Below, in pieces: positions 23,103-32,574 of a stretch of 64,000 nt of DNA (position 1 is its first letter; each line of letters opens with the position of its first letter). Below the pieces are notes generated by a model. It saw nothing but the letters and a program-made list of their open reading frames with translations, did not search any database and was not told the DNA's origin. The position numbers were made by a program, and so were the translations under genes. Source of the stretch: Clostridium tunisiense TJ (GTDB taxonomy: Bacteria > Bacillota > Clostridia > Clostridiales > Clostridiaceae); contig NZ_AMQH01000018.1 in assembly GCF_000300195.1 (NCBI RefSeq), positions 62,001 to 126,000 on the forward strand, given 5' to 3'.

Positions 23103-24636
23103 TACTTACAACTCCTTCCTTAACATCATGCAAAGTTCCGCCCGCCATTAACACTCCAAGCTTTTGTTCATCTGCATCTTTTCTATCTAATACGGCAACT
23201 ATTTTGCCATCATACATTACTGCTATTCTATCTGAAAGTGATAAAACCTCATCTAGTTCTAGTGAAACTAATAAAACCGCTTTCCCTTTATCTCTTTCTT
23301 CAACAAGCCTACCATGAATATATTCTATAGCTCCAACATCAAGGCCTCTTGTTGGTTGCGCAGCAATAAGTAACTCTGGGTCTTTTGATATTTCTCTAGC
23401 AGCAATTAGTTTTTGTTGGTTACCGCCAGATAACGCTGAAGCAAAAACTTCATTGTTAGGAGTTCTAACATCAAACTCTTTTATCAATTTATCGCAATGC
23501 TCTTTAATAGCTTTATAATCCATTACTATACCTTTACTAAAAGGCTTATTTCTATGGATTCCTAATACTGAGTTTTCAAAAAGTGAATATTTAAGTATAA
23601 GACCTCTTTTATGTCTATCTTCTGGAATGTGTCCAATACCAGAATCAATTATTTCTCTCGGTGACTTACCATATATATCTTTTCCATTTAACAGTATTTT
23701 ACCCTTTGTCGGCTTTCTTAGTCCGGTTAAAACCTCTAAGAATTCCGACTGTCCATTACCATCCACTCCTGCAATTCCTAATATTTCGCCACCTCTTACA
23801 GTTAAACTTAAGTCTTTAACTGCTTCAATTCCTCTGTGGTCGTTAGTATATAAGTTCTCAATGGTTAGTATATCGCCTTTTATACTAGCCTCTTTTTTAT
23901 CTACTACAAGGTTTACTTTTCTTCCTACCATTAATTCAGCTAATTCATCAATATTAGTTTCCTTAGTTTTTACTGTACCAGTTACCTTACCTCTTCTAAT
24001 AATAGTAACTCTATCACTCATGCTCATTACTTCTTTTAGTTTATGAGTAATTAATATTACAGATTTTCCTTCTTTCTTTAGGTTATGAATTATTTTCCCA
24101 AGTTCTTCAATTTCTTGTGGTGTTAAAACTGCTGTTGGCTCATCAAGAATTAAAATTTCTGCGCCTCTATATAAGGCTTTTAAAATTTCTACTTTTTGCT
24201 GTTGACCAACAGATATATCCTCAATTACGGCATTTGGATCGATAGCAAAGCCATACTTTTCAGATAACTTTTTAACATTTTCAATAGCAGTTTTCATATC
24301 AATTGAAATACCTTTTTTAGGTTCAGTTCCTAGTACAATATTTTCTGCTACAGTGAAATTATGCACTAACATAAAATGCTGATGAACCATACCTATTCCT
24401 AATTTTATTGCTTCATTAGGATTAGTGATTCTAACCAACTGACCCTTTACATAAATATCCCCTTTTTCCTGTTGATAAAGACCATAAAGGATATTCATTA
24501 AGGTAGTTTTTCCCGCACCATTTTCGCCAAGCAAAACGTGAGTTTCACTTGATAGTAATTCAAAGTTAACGTTATCATTAGCTACAGTGCCAGGGAAAAC
24601 TTTGGTTATTCCCTTCATTTCGATTACCTTTTCCAT
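23092..24636 (-). CDS. Nucleoside-type ABC transporter ATPase (two fused ATPase domains)
   Basis: A 514-residue duplicated ATPase of the YufO/NupO type. Domain 1: Walker A LLGENGAGKTT (about 32-42), signature DISVGQQQKVEILKAL, Walker B ILILDEPTAVLTPQE. Domain 2 carries a degenerate Walker A (IAGVDGNGQSEF) and signature LSGGNQQKLIAAREI, as in sugar and nucleoside importers of this class where only one site is fully active. AAGGAGG precedes ATG. It is separated from the lipoprotein gene by a terminator-like hairpin (24789-24814). Confidence 0.92.
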   Translation of the reverse strand: MEKVIEMKGITKVFPGTVANDNVNFELLSSETHVLLGENGAGKTTLMNILYGLYQQEKGDIYVKGQLVRITNPNEAIKLGIGMVHQHFMLVHNFTVAENIVLGTEPKKGISIDMKTAIENVKKLSEKYGFAIDPNAVIEDISVGQQQKVEILKALYRGAEILILDEPTAVLTPQEIEELGKIIHNLKKEGKSVILITHKLKEVMSMSDRVTIIRRGKVTGTVKTKETNIDELAELMVGRKVNLVVDKKEASIKGDILTIENLYTNDHRGIEAVKDLSLTVRGGEILGIAGVDGNGQSEFLEVLTGLRKPTKGKILLNGKDIYGKSPREIIDSGIGHIPEDRHKRGLILKYSLFENSVLGIHRNKPFSKGIVMDYKAIKEHCDKLIKEFDVRTPNNEVFASALSGGNQQKLIAAREISKDPELLIAAQPTRGLDVGAIEYIHGRLVEERDKGKAVLLVSLELDEVLSLSDRIAVMYDGKIVAVLDRKDADEQKLGVLMAGGTLHDVKEGVVSNEQ

Positions 24637-24788
24637 TTCCCTTCCTCCTTAAACAAATTACCTAAAGATTAAACTATGATAGTAGAAGATTCGATAATTG
24701 CAGTTATGTATTTATTATACATTTTTTTTGAACAATAGGAAGAACTTTTTTTATTTTTAAGGAATATTGCCTTCCTATTCTTCAAAAA

Positions 24789-24814
24789 AAGCTAGATGAT
24801 TAAACATCTAGCTT
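24789..24814 (-). terminator. Terminator/attenuator after the lipoprotein gene
   Basis: AAGCTAGATG pairs with CATCTAGCTT over a 6-base loop, followed on minus by TTTTTTT. Positioned 35 bases after the bmpA-like stop, it likely allows more binding protein than transporter to be made. The rest of the 24,637-24,848 gap is AT-rich. Confidence 0.8.
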
Positions 24815-24848
24815 CAATTATACTATGTTCGAATTATGTCGTAAAGAT

Positions 24849-25946
24849 TTATTTATAATCTTTAGCACCTTGTCTAGTAGCTGGAACTACTACTTTACCA
24901 TCTAAAATTTGTTTTTCAAAGTCTTTTGCAGCCTTTAATACATCTTCAGCAGTATTTTTTGAAGTTGTTTCAGCCATGCCTACTCCGCCTTCTTTAATTC
25001 CAAGGTCTTGATGACCAGGTTTGAATGAATTTTCAACTACTGATTTAGATACATTATAAGTAGCAACGTCAACTCTCTTAATCATTGAAGAAAGAATAAC
25101 ATCAGCATACTCTGGAACTGAAACCGCTTGGTCCATATCTACTCCGATTGCCCAAACTTGTTTTCCAGAATCCTTTAATTCTTTAGCAGCTTTGAACATT
25201 CCGATACCAACACCACCAGCAGCATGATATATTACGTCACATCCACCCTCATATAGTGATTTTGCTAACTCATAACCTTTGTTTGTATCAGCAAAAGAAT
25301 CAGCATATTTTACAGTTGTTCCAGGTGTTTTTCCATCTGGACTTAATAAACCTTCAGCAGCTTTTGGGTTAACTGCTTTAACTCCAGCCGCGAAACCAGC
25401 TTCGAATTTATTTATTGTATCAAAATCTTTTCCACCTATAAAACCAATTTTGTTAGTTTTTGTAGTTTTTCCTGCAATAACTCCCATTAAGAACGAACCT
25501 TCATGCTCTTTGAAAGTAATTGAAGCAACATTTGGCTGTTCAACTACAGAGTCTATAATTGCAATTTTAGCATCTTTGTTATTTTCTGCAACAGCTTTTG
25601 TTGCATCAGCCATTTGGAATCCAACAGCAATTACAAGATTTGAACCATCATCTATAAGTGATTGTAGGTTTGGTTGATAATCCTCTTTCTTTTGTGACTC
25701 AATAGGAGTATATTTTACTTTAAAATCTTGTACTGCTTTTTTAACTCCTGTATCTGCAGATTGGTTGAATGATTTGTCGTTTAGACCACCTTCATCTGTT
25801 GATAGTCCTACTATTACTTGTTTTGTGTCTCCACCAGTAGCTGGTTTGTTAGTGTCTCCGCCTTTATCTGCTGATCCACAGCCTACTAATAGTGAAGCTG
25901 TCATTGCAACTGTAGTTAACATTGCAACTATTTTTTTCATTTTCAT
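24849..25946 (-). CDS. BmpA/Med-family substrate-binding lipoprotein
   Basis: A 365-residue lipoprotein: signal peptide MKMKKIVAMLTTVAM... with lipobox LLVGCGS (lipid on Cys at about 23), then a disordered GDTNKPATGGD linker. The Bmp domain shows IVGLSTDEGGLNDKSFNQSA, IAVGFQMADAT, GFIGGKDFDTINKFEAGFAAG and VIYHAAGGVGIGMFKAA, typical of nucleoside-binding PnrA-like proteins. It feeds the ATPase and permeases encoded downstream. TAGGAGG precedes ATG. Substrate is probably purine nucleosides by family. Confidence 0.9.
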   Translation of the reverse strand: MKMKKIVAMLTTVAMTASLLVGCGSADKGGDTNKPATGGDTKQVIVGLSTDEGGLNDKSFNQSADTGVKKAVQDFKVKYTPIESQKKEDYQPNLQSLIDDGSNLVIAVGFQMADATKAVAENNKDAKIAIIDSVVEQPNVASITFKEHEGSFLMGVIAGKTTKTNKIGFIGGKDFDTINKFEAGFAAGVKAVNPKAAEGLLSPDGKTPGTTVKYADSFADTNKGYELAKSLYEGGCDVIYHAAGGVGIGMFKAAKELKDSGKQVWAIGVDMDQAVSVPEYADVILSSMIKRVDVATYNVSKSVVENSFKPGHQDLGIKEGGVGMAETTSKNTAEDVLKAAKDFEKQILDGKVVVPATRQGAKDYK

Positions 25947-26157
25947 AATTCTTACCTCCTATAATTTAGAAACCTTTAAGTCCCAACGATGTATTATTCT
26001 ACACAATGTGTAAAATTCCTTCTTAATAAGGTAATTTTTTAATTTTTTTCTCTAATATTTTTAGTAAAAACCTTAGAATTTATACATAATACCATTTAAT
26101 TTTACTTTAATAACTACTACCCTTATTAATATGCTATATTTTATCATAATATGATTA

Positions 26158-26186
26158 AATATATAATTACTTTTAGCACTTTACAA
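26158..26186 (-). promoter_or_regulatory. Candidate promoter of the ABC importer operon
   Basis: On minus, TTGTAA (26181-26186), 17-base spacer, TATATT (26158-26163). It would leave a leader of about 200 bases before the lipoprotein gene. No known riboswitch is recognisable in that leader. Confidence 0.4.
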
Positions 26187-26203
26187 CTGTAGTTCAATAA
26201 AAC

Positions 26204-26236
26204 AAATTAGCTGGACAAAATTATGCCCAGCTAATT
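26204..26236 (-). terminator. Terminator of the glycine reductase operon
   Basis: AAATTAGCTGG pairs with CCAGCTAATTT over a short AT-rich loop, immediately after the grdD stop codon (26239); T-rich sequence TTGTTTTATT follows on minus. Confidence 0.75.
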
Positions 26237-26238
26237 TA

Positions 26239-27402
26239 TTATGCCATATATTCGGCTTTTTTTAATATTTCCACTGCTTTTTCTGAATCTTCCTCTGCAA
26301 CAAGAACTATTGGTCCTGTACACCCCATACCACTTTCAGAATAAATATCTTCTTTCCAAAGTGCTTTGCAAGCATTTTCAAGTTCAAGTATATCTATTCC
26401 AGCTATTGAGTATGTAACAACTTTTTTAGCAGGCATTTTTACTTCTTCTGTTACTTCTGTCTTAGCAGCTTTCTTAATTGTTTTTTCAATAACTTCTTTT
26501 AATCCAGCTTTGTTAGCTTTTTTAAACTCATCTCTAGCTATATCCAAAACTTTGTTTTCAGCACAAGTAGCACAATATCTTAAAGCTTCTGCAATAAGTG
26601 GTGCTCCTGAGGCTCTTGATACTATGTTAACTAGTTTATCATAGTTCTCCCCAATTCCTGGGCCATAACCAGCTCCCACAGTTTCATAATTTCCACCGGT
26701 AGTAAAAGATGAGAACACTTTAACAAGTAGGTTACCAGTTAAAGAGTCACAAACCATAACGTCAGGTGTTCCAGCTAAAAGGTCATTACCTCTCATAACA
26801 GCTCCACCATCAGCTCTTAAAGACTGAGTAAATTCAAAGTTGTATCCATTGTCTTGAACTTCTTTTAATATTCTTTCAACTTGTCTAGCGCCATCAAGAT
26901 TTAAAATTCCAACTCTTGGATTTTTTATCCCATTAGCTTTAGCCACTGAAATTCCTGATATTGCATTCATAACCATTCCTTCAACTCTATTTGTTGAAGT
27001 AGTTCCAGTAGTAGTAGCTATAATCATATCTCTACCTTTGCCTGGAGTAGCAACCTTACCTACAGTTGAAACTCCAATTGGAAAATCAAAGTGCTGAGTA
27101 ACACAACCATCTAACTCTCCATTTTCAAGCATTGCAGTCATTTTTTTATGACCTTCCTCTGCAGTTTGCACTTCTACAACTTCAAAATCTCCATCAACCT
27201 TTGGTCCGATTAAAACTATATCAAAATCACCATACTTAGCTTTAGCAAGTTCAGCAGCACTCACCATCTCTTCGATGCCGTGTTCAGAACCTAATATTGT
27301 TAATCCTATTCTAACTTTTTTCTTAAACTGTCCGCTTTTTATTCCATTAGCTATATCATTAAATACTTCAGCAATCATTGCTTTAGTAGAATCTTGGCTC
27401 AT
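26239..27402 (-). CDS. grdD: Glycine reductase complex component C, subunit alpha (GrdD)
   Basis: A 387-residue protein of the PlsX-like GrdD family: GLTILGSEHGIEEMV near the start, IIATTTGTTSTNRVEGMVMNAISG, and SLRADGGAVMRGNDLLAGTPDVMVCDSLTGN. With GrdC it converts the acetyl-selenoester carried by GrdA to acetyl phosphate, which yields ATP via acetate kinase. I chose ATG at 27402 with AAAAGGGG upstream; the in-frame ATG at 27426 sits in a hairpin (27426-27451). Last gene of the operon. Confidence 0.92.
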   Translation of the reverse strand: MSQDSTKAMIAEVFNDIANGIKSGQFKKKVRIGLTILGSEHGIEEMVSAAELAKAKYGDFDIVLIGPKVDGDFEVVEVQTAEEGHKKMTAMLENGELDGCVTQHFDFPIGVSTVGKVATPGKGRDMIIATTTGTTSTNRVEGMVMNAISGISVAKANGIKNPRVGILNLDGARQVERILKEVQDNGYNFEFTQSLRADGGAVMRGNDLLAGTPDVMVCDSLTGNLLVKVFSSFTTGGNYETVGAGYGPGIGENYDKLVNIVSRASGAPLIAEALRYCATCAENKVLDIARDEFKKANKAGLKEVIEKTIKKAAKTEVTEEVKMPAKKVVTYSIAGIDILELENACKALWKEDIYSESGMGCTGPIVLVAEEDSEKAVEILKKAEYMA

Positions 27403-27425
27403 GTGTACACCCCTTTTCTTTACCA

Positions 27426-27451
27426 TACTCCCTTTTGTTTAAAAGGGAGTA
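27426..27451 (-). promoter_or_regulatory. Perfect hairpin in the grdC-grdD gap
   Basis: TACTCCCTTTT pairs with AAAAGGGAGTA around a GTTT loop, ending 24 bases before the chosen grdD start. It lacks a T-run on minus, so it may protect or process mRNA rather than terminate it. Confidence 0.5.
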
Positions 27452-27548
27452 CGATATAATTATAAAAATATCAGCTTTTAAATAATTAATTCTTCTCTTT
27501 TATTATTAACGAATTATTTTATGTTCATTAATAAGTTAAAATAATTAA

Positions 27549-29087
27549 TTATTGATTTGCATTAGTTAAGAAAGTAGCAAAATCTTTCATTGCATCTGCA
27601 ACCATTGATTTAACTTCTTCTTTGCTTATTCCGCTATTATTTTCAATTTTTCCAGTGTTTTTTTCTACTAGTATTGATACTCCATCGAAAAGGTTAGTCA
27701 TTCTTCCTAAGAATAAGCTTCCTTTTCCAACTATCATAAAGTTATTTAATACACCATTCTTTATGTGTTCAATTCCGTGTCCAATAATTGGCGCTCCTGA
27801 TGGTATGTGTCCTTGTGTTGGAGCATATCCAGGATATCCATGTTTTTTAATGAAGTTAGGAAGTTCCTTTTTATCTAGCTGTCCTTTTTTAACTGCTAAA
27901 GCACCTATCATTTTATAGTTCTGAGTTGGTACATCTCCAGCTCCTGCTGGTTCAGTTATATCTGGAGTTTGCATTTCTGGTGCATATTTCTCTACATCTG
28001 TAACCTTTAATCCATTAGCTACTAGTGGATCAAGAACTAATGCCTCTAAAACTGCTTGTGGAGAAGCTCCATGACCTATGGTATGTCTTCCGATTACGTC
28101 TGTTCTTAAAACTGGACTTACACCATCATTTTGAGAAACAAGTACAGCAAATCCACCTAAACAATCCTCAAGAACAGGCATGTTCTTCTTAACGTGATCT
28201 CTTCCATTCATTCCAAGTTTAGCAGTAGCTCCACCTGCAATTACTACAACATTTTTATAGATTCCGCTTTGAACTAATGAAGCAGCAGTTATTAACGAGT
28301 GTGTTGGTCCTGCACAGAAACCTCTCATGTCTGCTCCTGTTGCTCCTGTTAATCCAACTACTTCACCAATAGCTTTAGCTATATTCCCGCCACCTCTTTG
28401 ATTCATATCTCCAATTGCTTCTTCAGAGCACTCAATGATATACTCTATTTCATTTACTGGTATATCTAAGTTGCTTATTAAGTGCATTCCTGCTAAAACA
28501 CCTGAAGCTTTTACAGCTAAGTTTTCTAACATATAGTGAGCTGAAAGGTTTGGATCAAATTCATGTGCTCTTCTTACACATCCAATTAGGTTACCATCTT
28601 GATATAAACCTTCTGCACCAGAGTTATTAACTAACTCTTGAACTTTTTCAATGCTATCTCCTACAACTTTTTCTGCTTTTGCAGCTATAAGTGGATGTTT
28701 AACTAATTTTTCTCTTACAGCATCTGCAAACGCAGCTTCAAGAATTACAAGATCAAATACATCTGATATTTTCATTAATCCGTAGAATTCGTCTTGTGGC
28801 ATAACTTCGCCAAATTTACCAAATCTATCTGCATTGTCAGCATTTTTTCCATACCATGGTCTTGGCATTTCACTTAATTGCTCTGGAGTTAAGTTACCTA
28901 TATAAGTTTGGTTTGGCGCATATGCAACAACCTCTTCAAATGGTCTTAAATGATTTTTTAAATTTTGTAAATACTCAGAGTTTGGATTTGTCTCTCTCTC
29001 TAAAGTTTGAGTTGTTCCATTATGTATTACCATATCTGGAGTATTAACTAAAATGTATGATGCTTTTTTAAGTACTGGAAAATTCAT
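27549..29087 (-). CDS. grdC: Glycine reductase complex component C, subunit beta (GrdC)
   Basis: A 512-residue protein, usual length for GrdC, a thiolase/FabH-like enzyme. Visible features include GCVRRAHEFDPNLSAHYMLENLA, GGGNIAKAIGEVVGLTGATGADMRGFCAGPTHSLITAASLV (about 233-273, with candidate active Cys in RGFCAGP), and the late PTQGHIPSGAPIIGHGIEHI. It works with GrdD on the acetyl group bound to GrdA. GGGAGG lies upstream of ATG. The 195-base gap before it contains a strong hairpin (29216-29248). Confidence 0.93.
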   Translation of the reverse strand: MNFPVLKKASYILVNTPDMVIHNGTTQTLERETNPNSEYLQNLKNHLRPFEEVVAYAPNQTYIGNLTPEQLSEMPRPWYGKNADNADRFGKFGEVMPQDEFYGLMKISDVFDLVILEAAFADAVREKLVKHPLIAAKAEKVVGDSIEKVQELVNNSGAEGLYQDGNLIGCVRRAHEFDPNLSAHYMLENLAVKASGVLAGMHLISNLDIPVNEIEYIIECSEEAIGDMNQRGGGNIAKAIGEVVGLTGATGADMRGFCAGPTHSLITAASLVQSGIYKNVVVIAGGATAKLGMNGRDHVKKNMPVLEDCLGGFAVLVSQNDGVSPVLRTDVIGRHTIGHGASPQAVLEALVLDPLVANGLKVTDVEKYAPEMQTPDITEPAGAGDVPTQNYKMIGALAVKKGQLDKKELPNFIKKHGYPGYAPTQGHIPSGAPIIGHGIEHIKNGVLNNFMIVGKGSLFLGRMTNLFDGVSILVEKNTGKIENNSGISKEEVKSMVADAMKDFATFLTNANQ

Positions 29088-29215
29088 TATATTTCAACCT
29101 CCCTTTTTAATGTGCAATAAATTATATATCATGCACAATTCAGAATATATAATTCTTAAATATTTTTTATTAAGAGAATTATACATTATGCAGTGTGCAC
29201 CTAATAACTTTAATA

Positions 29216-29248
29216 AATAATTAGGGAACTTATGGTTCCCTAATTATT
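29216..29248 (-). promoter_or_regulatory. Strong hairpin between grdB and grdC
   Basis: AATAATTAGGGAAC pairs perfectly with GTTCCCTAATTATT over a 5-base loop, about 35 bases after the grdB stop. The following T-run is weak on minus (TATTAAAG), so it may be a partial terminator or RNA-processing/stability element. The remaining gap to grdC is AT-rich. Confidence 0.55.
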
Positions 29249-29282
29249 TTTATATTTAAAATTAAGATTTTATAGTTATAAA

Positions 29283-30587
29283 CTATTCAAAAATCTTTTG
29301 TCCATCTACTGGAGTTTCTAATGCTTTAAGAGCTCTTTCAACTAGCTTTCTTCTTAATGCATATTCATCTTCCTTGCTTAATGCAGGGTTTCCTAGTGGA
29401 TGAGGAATTGCTATTGTTGGAAGTATTCTATTTGCTCCAACTGTTAGTGAAACTGGAGTAATAGTACACATGTGTACTACAGGTAATCCAGCTCTTTCTA
29501 TTTCTTTAACTAGCGTTGCACCGCAACGTGTACAAGTTCCTCATGTAGAAGTTAGTATAACAGCATCTACGCCATCTGCTATTAACTCTTGAGCAGCGAA
29601 AGCACCGTACTTCTTAGAAGAAGCAACAGCTGTTCCGTTTCCTACAGTTGAATAGAAGTATCTGTGTAGTTTGCCAATTTTACCTTCTTTTTCCATATTT
29701 CTTAATACGTCAACTGGAATAACTCTATCTGGATCTTCGTTAGCATAAACAGGGTCGTGACCACCGTGTGCTGTTTCAAAGTTTTCAGATGTTAAATCAT
29801 CTATTCCTTCGATGTCGTATTTACCAATTTTAGAAGCTGAAGAAGATTCTATGTGGTCTGGATTTCCTTTTGGAACAATACCACCAGATGTAACTATAGC
29901 AATTTTTGCTTTAGTTATGTCTACTATTGGAGCAACTGGCTCTACTCTATCGAAGTCAGGCATTTTAAATTCTGTTACAAACTCTTCACCTTTTAACTTC
30001 TTAACAAGCATGTCAACAGCTCTCTTAGATCCTCTTTCTGTAGCAAAATAGTTCTTTCTGATACCTCTTTCGATGTATCCTTCTTCTGCAGGAGAACCTA
30101 TTTCTTCATTTCTCATTAATTTAGTTGCTAATGCAGCAATCTTTGGTAGAGCATCTCTCATACCAACTGCACTGTTTCTAGTTGATACTATATGTACTTC
30201 TTTCTTGTACATATCAGCACCTGGGTTTTCTATATACATAGCTGTTAAAACTGGAATGTTTAATTCTTCTTTAACAGTTTTGCATATATCTCCGCAAGCT
30301 ACACCGTATCTTCCAGCGTTAAAAGCAGGTCCAGCTATAAATAAGTCTGGGCTGTACTTTTTAACCATTTCTAATACTTCTTTTTGAGCTTCTTCTGTGT
30401 TTTCAGCATAATAAGAGTCCCCGCATATAACAGTTGCAACTATTTCTGCACCCTCTTTTTGTAGTAAACCGTTTAATCCCATTCCTGGTCCTACGAAACC
30501 TTCACGAACTTCTGGTTTAATATGTGCTTGTTCTTCTCCGCCTATTCCAGCGTAGAATTGGTTTATATAATGAACAATTTTTAACAT
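29283..30587 (-). CDS. grdB: Glycine reductase component B selenoprotein (GrdB)
   Basis: A 434-residue selenoprotein read through the UGA at 29541-29543 as selenocysteine (residue 349). Around it the product reads ILTSTUGTCTRCGATLV: the U-x-x-C-x-x-C arrangement of GrdB. The remaining 85 codons (to IFE at 29283) are colinear with the family C-terminus. A hairpin with GGU loop lies 12 bases after the UGA (29514-29528), fitting a bacterial SECIS. GrdB, with GrdE, binds glycine as a Schiff base and passes a carboxymethyl group to GrdA. Starts MLKIVHYINQFYAGIGGEEQ. Confidence 0.95.
29514..29528 (-). promoter_or_regulatory. Candidate bacterial SECIS element of grdB
   Basis: On minus, CGTTGC-GGT-GCAACG: a perfect 6-base stem with a GGU loop, starting 12 bases after the UGA. 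Spacing and loop fit SelB-recognised SECIS hairpins. Confidence 0.7.
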
Positions 30588-30681
30588 GCGTTTTTCCCCC
30601 TTTCATGGGAATTGACCTATAGAAAGGTTAGATTCCTTCAGATCAATTATTATTTCAATTTATAATTTATCTATTTCAAAA

Positions 30682-31149
30682 TTAAAGATATTTACAATGT
30701 TGATCTCTTACAGTCTTAACTTCTTTAATTATTTCTTCAACGTCAAGAACCATTTCCATCATTCCGCATTGCTCATCGTAAACTGTTTCATCACACTCAT
30801 CTTTAATTTCTGGCTCAACTACGTGGAAAACTGATAATCCTAAAGCAACTCCTGCTAAAGGACCAGCAAATGTTGGGTCTCCTGCAGCAACTGTTTCAGC
30901 TGATAATCCAGAAGCTTCTGGCTCTGCTCCACCGATAACAATTACCATGTTCTCAGCACCATGTTTTTCTGTTAAATCTTTAACTCTTTGTTGGATCTCC
31001 AGATCCATTGCACCTGCAGCTGTTCACACGAAGCATTCTGTTGATGCGAAAACTACTTCTGCTCCTGCTGATTTTAAACAAGCTTCAATAGCTGGTCCTG
31101 GTATTCCGTCTCTATCGCCTATACAAATGGCTTTTTTTCCTTGTAACAT
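30682..31149 (-). CDS. grdA: Glycine reductase component A selenoprotein (GrdA)
   Basis: A 155-residue selenoprotein. From ATG at 31149 the product reads [16 protein letters not shown]..., reaching [16 protein letters not shown] with UGA at 31024-31026 as selenocysteine (residue 42). CFVU is the diagnostic GrdA redox motif. Reduced GrdA accepts the carboxymethyl group from component B as a selenoether and, with component C, yields acetyl phosphate. Plain ORF calling would start it at the internal ATG (31008) and lose the active site. A short hairpin after the UGA (30993-31006) may be the SECIS. Confidence 0.96.
30993..31006 (-). promoter_or_regulatory. Candidate SECIS element of grdA
   Basis: On minus, GGATC-TGGA-GATCC (5-base stem, 4-base loop) begins 17 bases after the selenocysteine UGA. 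Shorter and more distant than in grdB, so the exact element is uncertain. Confidence 0.4.
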
Positions 31150-31203
31150 AATTCTATCTCCTTTTTATAAAAAATTTATATTTCCCTGTATAATAATTCT
31201 ATT

Positions 31204-32490
31204 TTAGTATCCTTTTGCTGTTAAGTAGTTAAATCCTACTTCACTTGTAGCTCCAGTAATAACTTGGATTTCTGCTTCTATGCTTCCATCTTCTCTTAAA
31301 CTTCCTACGTGTCCTCCAGCAATAATATCTGCTGCTTCAATGTGTCCTATGATTTTCTTCATAGCTGGTAAAATAACAACTTCGTTAGCATTTCCACCAG
31401 TTACTACAGCATCTCCTTTTGGAGTCGAGTCAGCTAAAGATTGAGACATTCCGTCTTGTCCTGCATACTCATCAGTAACTAGAACAGTTTTTATTCCTTT
31501 AGCAGTTACTTTGTTACAGTTCATAACTAGGTCGGCATCTGGATTTCCAAAACCTTCCTCAGAAATTATAACAGCATCTGCTCCCATGAATTCAACTAGT
31601 TTAGCAACCATGTTTGAAGATCTTTCTTTATCTGCAAGATACACGTTTTCATTTGTGATTACCACACCTAAGAAGTTGTAATCTTTTCCATGTCTCTCAT
31701 ATAAATCTGTAATTATTGGATGATTCATATGAACATAAGTTGGGTTCTTGTCACAAGCAGATACACAGTTTCCACTTACAACAGCACCATCAAATACTTC
31801 TGTTGGGTAAATAATTGTTGGTATTATTTTCTTAGCATCTACACCATAAACATATGTATCATGTAGTAAGCCTTGAGTTTGAAGCATGTAAACATAAACT
31901 ACTTTTGGTAATTCTGGGTATTGTTTTACTTGCTCTAAAAGTGGTAATGTTTCGAAAGTTTTAACTTCATCAGGTTCAACATTTTTACCAGCTTTTCCAA
32001 GGTAAGTAGCAGCTTTAAAGCCTACCATTCTTACAGCTTCTTCATGATCATGTTGGTGTATTCCTTCTTTTGGCTCACAAATAATTACTAAGTTATTTGT
32101 TTTTGAGAATGGTGTGTATTTAGCACCTTCTCCGCACATGTCAACGATACCTTCTTGGAATCCAACGATTTTTCCAGTAGTAACTACTGCAGCTCCCTTT
32201 AATACATGAGTTCTACCTGATCCTACTGTATCAACTTTGTTGATGAAACCTGGGAATATCCCACCATTTCCTTCAACTTTTACTCTTGGTTCAATTACGT
32301 CCTTAACAGGAATTATTCTAACTTCCTCACCTGGTTTTGCTATGTCAAAATCTATGCTAGCAACTCTTTCATCTCCAGATACTTCTTTTAGTAATTCCTC
32401 TTTGTTTACATAAAGAACTCCATTCTCAACTTTTGTTTCTGGTCCGAATTGAAGATCTTTTATTATAATGTTTCCAATCTCTAGACGCAA
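31204..32490 (-). CDS. grdE: Glycine reductase component B proprotein (GrdE)
   Basis: A 428-residue proprotein. The family is cleaved at an internal Cys, which becomes the pyruvoyl group that binds glycine; here VVSGNCVSACDKNP holds Cys242 as the expected residue. Other conserved parts: DTVGSGRTHVLKGAAVVTTG and HHDHEEAVRMVGFKAATYLG-like region near 147-165. I start at TTG 32490 (MRLEIGNIIIKDLQFG), with GGAGG 8 bases upstream; the GTG at 32499 overlaps that site. Forms component B with GrdB. Confidence 0.93.
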   Translation of the reverse strand: MRLEIGNIIIKDLQFGPETKVENGVLYVNKEELLKEVSGDERVASIDFDIAKPGEEVRIIPVKDVIEPRVKVEGNGGIFPGFINKVDTVGSGRTHVLKGAAVVTTGKIVGFQEGIVDMCGEGAKYTPFSKTNNLVIICEPKEGIHQHDHEEAVRMVGFKAATYLGKAGKNVEPDEVKTFETLPLLEQVKQYPELPKVVYVYMLQTQGLLHDTYVYGVDAKKIIPTIIYPTEVFDGAVVSGNCVSACDKNPTYVHMNHPIITDLYERHGKDYNFLGVVITNENVYLADKERSSNMVAKLVEFMGADAVIISEEGFGNPDADLVMNCNKVTAKGIKTVLVTDEYAGQDGMSQSLADSTPKGDAVVTGGNANEVVILPAMKKIIGHIEAADIIAGGHVGSLREDGSIEAEIQVITGATSEVGFNYLTAKGY

Positions 32491-32574
32491 AACATTCACC
32501 TCCTAGAATATATGGGTTTATTTAAGTTTATTAGAAGACGGGAGGTATATCCTCCTCGCCTTATAAGCATTTAA

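Noticed and set aside
23627..24046. 139-codon plus-strand frame opposite the ABC ATPase
   Set aside because: It lies wholly antisense to a well-conserved gene and has no ribosome binding site or family resemblance.
25947..26203. Purine riboswitch in the long leader of the nucleoside importer
   Set aside because: Neither conserved loop of the purine aptamer is recognisable on minus.
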